A stretch of 55,663 bases of DNA from an uncultured bacterium. Its GTDB lineage: Bacteria > Hydrogenedentota > Hydrogenedentia > Hydrogenedentales > Hydrogenedentaceae. The translations under genes were made by a program, and so were the position numbers. The notes beneath the pieces are model-generated. The model did no database searches, was not told the DNA's origin, and saw only the letters and a list, made by a program, of their open reading frames with translations. This document shows, piece after piece, positions 1 through 7,797 of this stretch; the first letter of the stretch is position 1, and the number at the start of each line of letters is the position of its first letter. The stretch lies in assembly GCA_938014335.1 (NCBI GenBank), contig CALLRP010000040.1, positions 1 to 55,663 on the forward strand. Direction: 5' to 3'.

Positions 1-443
1 GAAGGCTTTAATCTATCGAAGACCCAGCCAAAATAGGCATAACTGGCATCGATTTCATCGGAAATCCAGAGTAAACTGCCCTGATTCTGGCTCTCTTCAA
101 TTTTTCTTCTTGTGTTTGCCGCTTCTGCGTCCGAGGGACAAATGATGATATACGGGTCTGTTAAATATTCTGGGTAAAGCGTGCTTACTTGAGGTCCGGC
201 GGCGATATGTTGTTTATTAGGACGGAGAGGGTTGTAGGTCTGCAACGGGGGGAATCGTTCACCTTTGGCTTCGTTGGAATACATCTTGAAGACCAATCCC
301 CATTGTTTTAGATTGTTCTGGCAACTTGAACGACGTGCTGCCTCACGAGCCCGTGCCAGAGCGGGAAGTAAAATAGCAGCAAGAATACCAATAATGGCTA
401 TGACGACTAATAATTCAATTAATGTGAAACCTTTTTTACGCAT
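1..443 (-). CDS. DUF1559-like type II secretion pseudopilin / prepilin (3' end outside window)
   Basis: The reading frame runs off the window edge, so only about the first 147 residues are visible. It begins with a class III (type IV pilin-like) leader: MRKKG, a cleavage point before Phe, then [20 protein letters not shown], with the conserved Glu at mature position 5. Downstream is a heavily charged [16 protein letters not shown] segment, the usual start of DUF1559/H-X9-DG type pseudopilins, which are found in many copies in planctomycetes and relatives. The product should be processed by prepilin peptidase and built into a pseudopilus or anchored in the inner membrane; its exact role is unknown. 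Start: ATG at 443-441 preceded by AAGGAG at good spacing. A strong promoter lies about 75 bases upstream, so it looks singly transcribed or first in an operon. Confidence 0.85.
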   Translation of the reverse strand, partial: MRKKGFTLIELLVVIAIIGILAAILLPALARAREAARRSSCQNNLKQWGLVFKMYSNEAKGERFPPLQTYNPLRPNKQHIAAGPQVSTLYPEYLTDPYIIICPSDAEAANTRRKIEESQNQGSLLWISDEIDASYAYFGWVFDRLKP

Positions 444-516
444 ATAACCATACTCCTTTGCTTATAAAAGCGGTTAGAATGTTTGAAGGGATAAACCTCC
501 GCGCGGTTTTGTGTTC

Positions 517-545
517 ATTATATCACATACGAAAAACGATTGCAA
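517..545 (-). promoter_or_regulatory. Sigma-70-type promoter for the pseudopilin gene
   Basis: On the minus strand there is TTGCAA (540-545), a 17-base spacer, and TATAAT (517-522) preceded by TGA, giving an extended -10 form. The start would be near 510, leaving a leader of about 67 bases before the ATG at 443. The leader holds a GC-rich palindromic stretch (about 493-509, AACC facing GGTT around CCGCGC). Apart from this, the 444-838 gap is AT-rich and I see no gene in it. Confidence 0.65.
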
Positions 546-838
546 AAAACATAAAAACAATATTAGGGTTATACTGAAAAAGTTCTTTATAAATTATTTA
601 GAAATATATTGTTATATATTAAGAAAATTGCCGAATATATTTGAATTTTATCTCTAATCTTTTCATTTCATTCTAATTATAAATGTTATATAAAATCAAA
701 CAAAATTCTTATTACTGTTTTGTTACCATAATAAGTATTTTTGTGAGAAAAATTACGATGAAGAAAAGAAGATATAAATTTAAATTATTTTTTTATTTAG
801 TGCTTCACATTTATAATTTTTATAGCATTATAAAGGAT

Positions 839-1681
839 TTAAGAATTAGGACTATTTTGCATGCGTGCATTGACTGCGTCTAAAGCACTTTGAACCAATT
901 CTTTAATACTGTTATCAATTTCCGTATCCAAAATATGTTTAAGTGTATCTGCATCTTCCTTATCTTTCCCATAACGACCTAATTGCATAATAGATTCTCG
1001 GCGAATAGTAAGGCTTAAATTATCGTCCTGAGCGGATGCGCGGAAAAGATGTAAGAAATGAGATACTTTAGAAGGGGGAATTGATAAAAGGATATGTTCC
1101 CGTCTGTCCGGACTATCTTTTGCACTATCCCAAAGAGATTGGATTTGTTGAATACCTTCTGGCTCGTCCCGTTTTGCTAATGCAGTTAATACTTCAAAAC
1201 GAACTCGCTCCTCTGTATCATTTATTAACTTCTTCAAATGGTCTGTTACTTCCGGTTTTGGAATTAAACTTAAAAGGGCTAACGCACATACTCGCGTGTT
1301 TACTTCCTTATCAGGTTCTGTAAGAGGATGCAACCTTTCAAACCATTCCTCTTTAAGATAAGGAGTTAAAGCCATTACCGCTAAATATTTTGCCAGAGGT
1401 TTTTCTTGTTGATTTTCAAGCACACCTAAAATTTTATTTATTGCCTCTTCTCCATATAGATTTATCATTTGAGAAGAGATTGTTAAAGTGGTTTGATAGT
1501 CTATATTTTCTTTTTGTAGTGTTGTCTGTGTGTACCATACTTGATAAAGGTCATTTAAAGAGGGCTTTGTTTGGCCATCCGTCTGTTTTTCCCTGGGGGT
1601 ACAGGAAAAAAATGTAGTTACTATTAACATAAAAACAAGTGGAGAAGTATTCCCTCTTAAGAAGTAATTTTTTATTGTCAT
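839..1681 (-). CDS. HEAT-repeat lipoprotein
   Basis: A 280-residue protein. The N-terminus (MTIKNYFLRGNTSPLV then a hydrophobic run ending TTFFSC) looks like a lipoprotein signal peptide with the modified Cys near residue 27; the lipobox FFSC is not a textbook one. The rest is built from alpha-alpha repeats of HEAT type, for example ARKR-like helices around VRFEVLTALAKRDEPEG and IRRESIMQLGRYGKDKEDADTL, which normally mediate protein-protein contacts. I chose the ATG at 1681 rather than the upstream codon at 1741, because AAAGG sits at good spacing before it and because a TATAAT-like -10 box (1727-1732) lies between the two candidates. The partner is unknown. Confidence 0.75.
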   Translation of the reverse strand: MTIKNYFLRGNTSPLVFMLIVTTFFSCTPREKQTDGQTKPSLNDLYQVWYTQTTLQKENIDYQTTLTISSQMINLYGEEAINKILGVLENQQEKPLAKYLAVMALTPYLKEEWFERLHPLTEPDKEVNTRVCALALLSLIPKPEVTDHLKKLINDTEERVRFEVLTALAKRDEPEGIQQIQSLWDSAKDSPDRREHILLSIPPSKVSHFLHLFRASAQDDNLSLTIRRESIMQLGRYGKDKEDADTLKHILDTEIDNSIKELVQSALDAVNARMQNSPNS

Positions 1682-1741
1682 ATTTATTTTACCTTTCGTA
1701 AAAGTTATATTCATTAAATTAACAATATTATAAGCTACCAA

Positions 1742-2220
1742 TGAATAGAATAAAAAAAGTAATACATGAATCCTTTCTACATTTCTACTTTAAGGCACAA
1801 TTTGACGAATCCGTTTTGTTATATGACCTTCGATATAAGATAAAAGATATAGGTTTAATTATTTATCTTTCATTTATTTATTTGTAGTCACCTTTATCAA
1901 TTATAAAAATGGATGATACACATTTGGGATAAAGTTTATATTTATTTTAAGACTTAATATTCCACCTGATTTTCTAATTTTATGAAGAAATAGATAATAT
2001 TCTTGACAAATATTCGCCGTTTTGACAGTTTGAATATGTGTTTTTCATCAGTTTTTTATGGACTTCTTATATTATTTTAAAAATTAAAGTATTATTTGTC
2101 AATGATTTATATAAAAAAGGATTTTAAGTTTTTGCTGGCATAGATATTGCTGAAATAATAAAAGCACTTGAATAAACACAAAACACTGGAATCGGGTAGT
2201 AAAAGATAAGGAGTTTAGCT
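1742..2220. other. AT-rich divergent intergenic region
   Basis: This 479-base gap separates the minus-strand HEAT lipoprotein from the plus-strand ankyrin gene. No convincing reading frame is visible on either strand. It contains two TTGACA words about 20 bases apart (near 2003 and 2023) without well-placed -10 boxes, and a sigma-54-like promoter near its right end that is listed separately. Confidence 0.6.
2135..2151 (+). promoter_or_regulatory. Predicted sigma-54 (RpoN) promoter of the ankyrin gene
   Basis: The 17-base element CTGGCATAGATATTGCT matches the -24/-12 consensus YTGGCACGNNNNTTGCW at all key positions (GG and GC with the right distance); the two changes fall in the less conserved CG. 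The predicted start near 2162 gives a leader of about 58 bases. If real, expression needs an AAA+ enhancer-binding protein, which is not encoded in this window. Confidence 0.6.
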
Positions 2221-2730
2221 ATGGGATTATTGACGATTTTGCCAAAACACACCCCTCCGCTCGAAACAATAATGAGTTCTGAGCATCCTATCCTTTTGAG
2301 AGTTCTTATGGAAACCCTCCGTGAAGATCACACAAGGGACACCACAAACACACCTCCATTGCACCGGGCTGTTCGATTGGGACTTGCCGAAGCAGTCAAA
2401 AGTTTATTGGAATTTGGTTCAGACCCTAATGAAAGAAACAATTTAGGGGAAATACCACTCCATATTGCAGTTCGCACCAACAGAGTGGATATAGTTGAAA
2501 TATTGCTCCCCCTTTCGCACGTAAATTCTGTAAGTTACTATGGGCTAACTCCTCTTCACTGGGCTTGTCTATTTGGTTATACCTCCATTGTAGAATTATT
2601 ACTTATGCATGGGGCAGACCCCTGGATACAGGCAATGGAAATGGATGGTTTATCACCTAAAGACCTTGCAAAAATGATGGAATACCGGGACATTATCTCT
2701 CTTATTGACAATGTAGTCCCAGCATACTAA
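2221..2730 (+). CDS. Ankyrin-repeat protein
   Basis: A 169-residue soluble protein without signal peptide. From about residue 40 it contains three to four ankyrin repeats with clear landmarks: TPPLHRAVRLGLAEAVKSLL, IPLHIAVRTNRVDIVEILL, LTPLHWACLFGYTSIVELLL and a last, weaker one (SPKDLAKMMEYRDIISLI). The first 40 residues are unlike a repeat. Such proteins bind other proteins; no enzyme domain is present. The ATG has a good AAGGAG upstream. It stands alone, with its own predicted sigma-54 promoter and terminator, so it looks like a conditionally expressed single gene. The target is unknown. Confidence 0.8.
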   Translation: MGLLTILPKHTPPLETIMSSEHPILLRVLMETLREDHTRDTTNTPPLHRAVRLGLAEAVKSLLEFGSDPNERNNLGEIPLHIAVRTNRVDIVEILLPLSHVNSVSYYGLTPLHWACLFGYTSIVELLLMHGADPWIQAMEMDGLSPKDLAKMMEYRDIISLIDNVVPAY

Positions 2731-2787
2731 TTTTTCATTATTCCTGTAATGTATCAATCAGTGAATCCCAAGTGTGAGGAGTAACCG

Positions 2788-2806
2788 TATCAATAATGTA
2801 TTGATA
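2788..2806. repeat. AT-rich perfect inverted repeat (8-3-8)
   Basis: TATCAATA, a 3-base ATG loop, then TATTGATA. It lies in the 3' untranslated stretch between the ankyrin stop and the terminator. It could be a protein-binding site or a weak RNA hairpin; no function is evident. Confidence 0.5.
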
Positions 2807-2849
2807 ATTACTGATGTATTCAATCAATCCCGTCCAATAAATGTTGTAA

Positions 2850-2879
2850 GGGCTCAAACATATTGAGCCCTTTTTGTTT
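2850..2879 (+). terminator. Rho-independent terminator
   Basis: GGGCTCAA, a 5-base loop, TTGAGCCC, followed directly by TTTTTGTTT. The stem is perfect over 8 pairs. It lies 120 bases beyond the ankyrin stop codon and should end that transcript. Confidence 0.85.
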
Positions 2880-2969
2880 ATTACAATTTTTTTGCTACCA
2901 TTGGTCCCAAATCCAAAAAATCAAACCATTGTTTAAGGAGTAACACTGTAAAACATTATAAATCACTTT

Positions 2970-3569
2970 TTATTTATTTTTATCGGGTCGTTTGATATGT
3001 GTATCAATCCCATATTTGTCATACACATCAAAAATCTCTTCGCAGAACTGAATAATCCGTGTGTCCCCTTTCTCCTTCGCCTCTTTGTAAAGCCTTATAA
3101 TAAACCGCTTCCCAAATTCTGTCTGGGAATAATTCTTCTTCAAAAAATTATGCTCTGAACACAAAGTCTGCCCATTTTCCACTGTATTTTTCCCTCCCTT
3201 ATCCAACGGAACCCGATGGTCCGCATGAATCTCAATACCATCTTCTCTCCCTTTACCGCAAACGACACAACGATAATCGTCCCTTTTAAATATTTTCTCC
3301 TTTATGGCAGGGGGAAATTCAAATAACTCCTTTTTCTGAATAAAATCGGGGTCATATTTATAAATTCCTTTTTTTACTTTTATCAAAAGGCCTCTTTGAT
3401 GAAGTTTCCGAATACCTCTCCATGTGTCTCTTGGTTTTTTGTTATACAATTTCGTATACTTTTCTTCTACCCAATCTACAACAGGTCCATGGGGTATGTC
3501 TTCCCTGGGATGGGCAATAAAATACTCCATTATTAAATCTTCAATGCTGATGTGTTTTGATTCTTCCAA
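2970..3569 (-). CDS. HNH restriction endonuclease (predicted, type II)
   Basis: A 199-residue protein with two parts. Residues 1-80 look like a winged-helix DNA-binding region (helix-rich, ending GLLIKVKKGIYKYDP). Residues 90-145 form an HNH (beta-beta-alpha-metal) nuclease: CVVC at 101-104, HADH at 115-118 with the catalytic His, Asn132, and C137-SEH-N141, so both zinc-binding pairs and the active site are complete. It follows the methyltransferase stop by two bases and starts with TTG; GAAGAAGG upstream would serve as ribosome site, so translation is probably coupled. With the adjacent methyltransferase this is a compact restriction-modification system. A role as a homing or repair HNH protein is less likely given the pairing. 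Recognition site cannot be read from the sequence. Confidence 0.75.
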   Translation of the reverse strand: MEESKHISIEDLIMEYFIAHPREDIPHGPVVDWVEEKYTKLYNKKPRDTWRGIRKLHQRGLLIKVKKGIYKYDPDFIQKKELFEFPPAIKEKIFKRDDYRCVVCGKGREDGIEIHADHRVPLDKGGKNTVENGQTLCSEHNFLKKNYSQTEFGKRFIIRLYKEAKEKGDTRIIQFCEEIFDVYDKYGIDTHIKRPDKNK

Positions 3570-3571
3570 TT

Positions 3572-4384
3572 TTATTCAGCCTTCTTCATCATATCCAGTC
3601 TTAGTTGGTTAATTTCCACCTCTTTAGTTAATCGTTCTTTTGCTAATGTACAATAATTTTCATCTATCTCCACTCCAATGCCCTTTCTATTTGTTAAAAC
3701 ACATGCGACAAGAGTTGTTCCACTTCCCAGGAATGGGTCTAATACGGTATCTCCAACATAGGAGAACAATTTGATACACCTTCTGGGTAGCTCTATTGGA
3801 AAAGGCGCGGGGTGGCCAATTCTTGTTTTACTTTCTCCTACGAAAGTCCACACCCCATTGGTCCACTGCATAAATTCATCTTTGGTTATATCGGATATCC
3901 CACTACCACTTGTCTTCTTCCAATTTTTTTTGTATAACACGGCAATCATTTCGACGGGTGCTATCACATAGGGAGCAGAAGCGGAAAGCCATGAGCCCCA
4001 GGCGGTTCTTCTTGAAATATTTTGTTCATTCCATATAATGGTGGATTGATATTTAAATCCAATTTTTTTCGCTATTCCAATAATGTCTGCATACACACTC
4101 TGATGTCCGCCTTTATTTTTATCCAACGGAATGTTTAGGCAGAAACGCCCATCATCCTTTAGTGAATGATATGCCCTATCAAGCCAGTTCGCAGTAAAAT
4201 GGAGGTATTCTTCATAGGACACCGTGTCATTATACGAATTATAAGTAATGTCGACATTATAGGGAGGGGAAGTTATGATAAGGTCTATCGAATTATTCTC
4301 CACACACCTCGTGGTTATAAAATCGGCATTGTATATACGAACATTATTTCTATCAAAGTAAGGCTTTAATAACATGAAATCCAT
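3572..4384 (-). CDS. DNA methyltransferase (N4-cytosine or N6-adenine, beta class)
   Basis: A 270-residue DNA methyltransferase using S-adenosylmethionine. Catalytic motif IV is SPPYN at residues 39-43 and the AdoMet-binding motif I is DPFLGSGTT at 216-224, followed by GIGVEID (motif II-like). Motif IV before motif I with the target-recognition region between them (about 80-200) defines the beta arrangement of N4mC/N6mA enzymes. SPPY is seen in both specificities, so the methylated base is not settled. It is directly followed by the HNH nuclease and should protect host DNA. The first ATG (4384) is only one base from AAGG; the second ATG (4375) is better spaced, so the first three residues may not be translated. 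Confidence 0.88.
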   Translation of the reverse strand: MDFMLLKPYFDRNNVRIYNADFITTRCVENNSIDLIITSPPYNVDITYNSYNDTVSYEEYLHFTANWLDRAYHSLKDDGRFCLNIPLDKNKGGHQSVYADIIGIAKKIGFKYQSTIIWNEQNISRRTAWGSWLSASAPYVIAPVEMIAVLYKKNWKKTSGSGISDITKDEFMQWTNGVWTFVGESKTRIGHPAPFPIELPRRCIKLFSYVGDTVLDPFLGSGTTLVACVLTNRKGIGVEIDENYCTLAKERLTKEVEINQLRLDMMKKAE

Positions 4385-4460
4385 ACCTTATTTCTAATCC
4401 TTTTATTATAATAAAATTAATGTAATAAAACAGAATCTTTTCTTTTTATGATAACATTCT

Positions 4461-6548
4461 CTATTCTTTGATATTATCGTCTTTTTGCTTCTTTCTATAT
4501 TCATCTTCGTATAGTCCGATTTTGTGGAAGGGGATGGGTTGGAAGTTAAAGGGGAGTGATTTTCGTTTTTCGGGGTCAATATCAAATTTTCCTTGAAATG
4601 CGTTTGGGAAAAGTTTGTCGTCGTTGTCAACTAAATTGTTCTCGAAGATAATATCGCAATTATCATTCCGCATGGGTTGCTGGCACTTCCAGAAAATATT
4701 GTTTCTTACGGTATTGCGGGTTCGGTTATCGAATAGGGTGGCTATTTCGGGGTATCGTTTTACATAAAGGTCGTAATCGATGTCGGGTTTATTCAGTGCT
4801 TCTTTGACGATGTTGTTCCATTCCTCCTGGGTGCAGGGCTGGAAGGTAACGCCTAAAAAACAGTCCGCAAAGATGTTATTCTCTATCAGGTTGTCTTTTC
4901 CACCGTTGACCTGAACACCGCCAAATATTCCCTCTTTCGCAGAGGCTCGATAGAACACATTTCCGTAGACTTTTACACCGGATATAGGAAAATCGAGGCG
5001 CACTCCGCCCTGTAAACGCAGACCGGGTTTGTCCCAATTGCCAATATGGTGCCAGTAGTTATAACGATATACCATTCCACGATAGGTAGGATTGCCGTAG
5101 GTATCCAGTCCGCCCTGGTCATCGGATTCCAGAACGACATGGCAAACTTCGTTGTATTCTACGATAATATCATTTCCGTCCATGCGAAAGGCACTGCTTG
5201 GGTTTTGGGTAACAAAATTATGGGAAATTATATGTCCGACACCTTCGCCGTATACCGCCGGGTTATAGGTGTGGTCAACCCGTGCGAGGTTATGGAAGTA
5301 GCAATTGTCTACTCTGAAACCACTCGGAGTTAATGTTTTTCGGTCTCCTCCGCGCATATAGACACCGCCTTTGCCCAGATTTGTGAAGTCGCATGATTGA
5401 ACGCGGTGATTTTTCCCTCCGTCGATAACGACGCCATAACCACCGCTATTGGTGAAAGAACACCCTTGTATTTGAATATCTTCACCACCATATATTTCAA
5501 TGATATTTCCTGAACATAATCGGAAGTTCAAACCTTGCAAATAGATATGATTTGCATTGTCAAATACGAACATGGGTCCCTCAAACCACGAGAACTCGAT
5601 AGGGGCAGTTTCCATGTCTTCAGGGGGGTAGAAATATAGCAACATGTTTTCCCTGTCCAGATACCACTCACCGGGTTGGTCTAATTCACAGAGCATATTC
5701 AAAGCGTAGAATCGGGCTCCCTCTTTGTATCCATAGGCTGAGGAGGAATGTGCCAGTTTTATTTCCTGAGTTTCAGGAATTATGTGCTCTACGGTTTCGT
5801 ATGAGTCTGCCCAGTCAAAATTCCAGTAGCCGTGCAAAAGGAGATTGGGTTCTTTTGACCACATATCAAGAGGACAGTTTGCTACTTTTATAGTGACATT
5901 TTTCAACAAGGTAAAACTTTCTAATTGTTCCAGAGGCTCACCTTTTATTCCAGAGATGTGTATGAAACCTTCATTAGGGTATCTTGCGAGTGTCATGGGT
6001 TTTCCATTGAAGAAAGGTTCCACGAAAGGAAATACGGTGTAATTTTTAAAACTCCGATCTTTGCGTCTTAATTCTAAATTCCCAAATCCTCCTAACTTTA
6101 ATGGAGGTAACGGCTTTAATCCGTATTCTTTCAGGTCAGCTACATATAATTTTTTCTGCACATTTTTTTTGATTCTGCTATCTACAGGTTCATTTAATTT
6201 TTTGAAATTTTGTATCTGAATTCCCCCACTTATAACGGATTTATTCTTTGCTGTAATGATAATCGGTTTTCCCTCCTCCCCACTATGCTCTTTTGTGAAG
6301 ATAAATTTTTCGGATATTGTGCTTTTATCATCATAAATGACAATTTTAATTCCTCTTTCAGATAACTTTCCTTCTTTTTTTAGCTTTTTTATGTATTCGA
6401 GCATTTCCTGAAAATTCTTTAGAGATGCTATTTCTTTTTCCTCTCCTTTACCTTCATCATGTAATATCTTAATTACTTGTGGAAATAATTGTAGGTTAAA
6501 CAGTAGAAATAAGCATAAAAATATTGAAACTATTTTTTTTATACTCAT
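4461..6548 (-). CDS. Secreted right-handed parallel beta-helix protein
   Basis: A 695-residue exported protein. It has an N-terminal signal peptide (MSIKKIVSIF followed by a Leu/Phe-rich core to about residue 24). The central and C-terminal part, about 325-620, carries many short repeats of the parallel beta-helix (PbH1) type, such as NIIEIYGGEDIQIQGCSF, HRVQSCDFTNLGKGGVYM and NLIENNIFADCFLGVTF. Proteins of this fold include polysaccharide lyases, hydrolases and epimerases acting on complex sugars. No catalytic residues can be assigned to a known family, so polysaccharide processing is an inference. The ATG has AAAGGGG at good spacing. It is separated by about 100 bases from the epimerase upstream on the same strand. 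Confidence 0.8.
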   Translation of the reverse strand: MSIKKIVSIFLCLFLLFNLQLFPQVIKILHDEGKGEEKEIASLKNFQEMLEYIKKLKKEGKLSERGIKIVIYDDKSTISEKFIFTKEHSGEEGKPIIITAKNKSVISGGIQIQNFKKLNEPVDSRIKKNVQKKLYVADLKEYGLKPLPPLKLGGFGNLELRRKDRSFKNYTVFPFVEPFFNGKPMTLARYPNEGFIHISGIKGEPLEQLESFTLLKNVTIKVANCPLDMWSKEPNLLLHGYWNFDWADSYETVEHIIPETQEIKLAHSSSAYGYKEGARFYALNMLCELDQPGEWYLDRENMLLYFYPPEDMETAPIEFSWFEGPMFVFDNANHIYLQGLNFRLCSGNIIEIYGGEDIQIQGCSFTNSGGYGVVIDGGKNHRVQSCDFTNLGKGGVYMRGGDRKTLTPSGFRVDNCYFHNLARVDHTYNPAVYGEGVGHIISHNFVTQNPSSAFRMDGNDIIVEYNEVCHVVLESDDQGGLDTYGNPTYRGMVYRYNYWHHIGNWDKPGLRLQGGVRLDFPISGVKVYGNVFYRASAKEGIFGGVQVNGGKDNLIENNIFADCFLGVTFQPCTQEEWNNIVKEALNKPDIDYDLYVKRYPEIATLFDNRTRNTVRNNIFWKCQQPMRNDNCDIIFENNLVDNDDKLFPNAFQGKFDIDPEKRKSLPFNFQPIPFHKIGLYEDEYRKKQKDDNIKE

Positions 6549-6645
6549 GAACTGCCCCTTTATTAATCTATTTTATAATTCTTATCATCAACAAGAAATC
6601 ATTTCCCTATTATACTCTAATATATTTCTCATATATCTTTTTATT

Positions 6646-7575
6646 CTATTCAGTAATGGTTTTCTTTATAAATTCGACTGTTTGGGTAAGGCCGGATGTG
6701 AGGTCGGTTTGGGGTTGCCAGCCGAGGATTTCTCGTGCTTTGTCGCCCGTTATGTAGATAGTTTGGACTTCACCGGGACGCAAGGGGGCTAATTCAGGTT
6801 CTCCATGATAACCCACTTCCTGAGCGATAATATCGAAAATGGTTCGTACGGGGGTTCCCCGGGCAGAGCCTAAATTGATTGTTTCGTTGTCGCCTTTATA
6901 CAATCCTAACAGGAAAGCTTGAGCTATATCTTTTACGAAGACGTAATCGCGTTGGGGTGTGCCATAGCCGTATAAGACGGTTTTTTTACCTCTGAGCATT
7001 AATCCGGTGAGTATGGAGCATACACCGGCTTCGCCTTCAGGGCTTTGACGGGGTCCATAAACATTGGGAAGACGCAGTATGAGGTAATTTAAACCATGAA
7101 GTCGTTGATATAAGCCCAGGTAATGTTCAAAGGCTAATTTGCTTGTTCCATAAGGGGACATGGGTTTGGGAAGATAGGTCTCGGGAACGGGTAATGTATC
7201 GGTTTCACCGTATATAGCACCTCCGGTAGACGAAAAGATGAACTTTTTTACACCATATTTCACGGAATTATTTAGTAGATTTATTCCACCTAATATGTTG
7301 ACTCGGGCATCGAATATGGGGTCGGTAACGCTTTTGCGAACATCAATTTGTGCGGCTAAGTGTGCTACAAAATCCGGACCGAAATCGTGGAATATCATAT
7401 CGATTTGTTCCGAACAGATGTCCATTTCTACAAAATGTGCTTTCGGATTTAAATTTTGTTTTTTCCCTGAACTTAAATTATCAATTACCAGGACATTATT
7501 CTGATTTTCCACAAGTATATCTACTACATGGGAACCGATAAATCCTGCTCCACCGGTGACTAATATTTTAGACAT
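6646..7575 (-). CDS. NAD-dependent sugar-nucleotide epimerase (GalE-like extended SDR)
   Basis: A 309-residue extended short-chain dehydrogenase. The NAD-binding motif TGGAGFIGS is at residues 7-15, the catalytic Ser/Thr lie in FSSTGGAIYGE (114-124) and the YxxxK pair is Tyr142/Lys146. LPNVYGPRQ and RDYVFVKDIA are typical of UDP-glucose 4-epimerases and related UDP-GlcNAc or UDP-GlcA epimerases and dTDP-glucose dehydratases; the short length and motifs favour a GalE-type C4 epimerase. Substrate is not determined. A GAAAGG ribosome site precedes the ATG by eight bases. It probably supplies an activated sugar for surface glycans made by neighbouring genes. Confidence 0.85.
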   Translation of the reverse strand: MSKILVTGGAGFIGSHVVDILVENQNNVLVIDNLSSGKKQNLNPKAHFVEMDICSEQIDMIFHDFGPDFVAHLAAQIDVRKSVTDPIFDARVNILGGINLLNNSVKYGVKKFIFSSTGGAIYGETDTLPVPETYLPKPMSPYGTSKLAFEHYLGLYQRLHGLNYLILRLPNVYGPRQSPEGEAGVCSILTGLMLRGKKTVLYGYGTPQRDYVFVKDIAQAFLLGLYKGDNETINLGSARGTPVRTIFDIIAQEVGYHGEPELAPLRPGEVQTIYITGDKAREILGWQPQTDLTSGLTQTVEFIKKTITE

Positions 7576-7797
7576 GGGGAAAACCTTTCTCTTGTTAGAT
7601 TATGGAAATTATTGAATTCTTATAATATCAGAAAGGGAATTTTATTTTCATTGTATTTCATTTACATAGAATATAGAATGATGATATTGCAGGGTGAGGT
7701 GAAGACTATTTTTATATAAGTTTCCTCGGGGAATAAAAATTAAATGTTTTTTGTTTTCTGTTTACCCTAAAAATAAATAAAATACAGGAGTTTATTT

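Noticed and set aside
683..883. 66-codon plus-strand frame
   Set aside because: Very AT-rich, no ribosome site, Lys/Phe/Tyr-rich chance composition, and its end overlaps the HEAT lipoprotein gene on the other strand.
7576..7797. Possible SAM or other riboswitch upstream of cystathionine beta-synthase
   Set aside because: The leader was searched for strong stems and known conserved cores; none was recognisable, only AT-rich sequence with a normal ribosome site.
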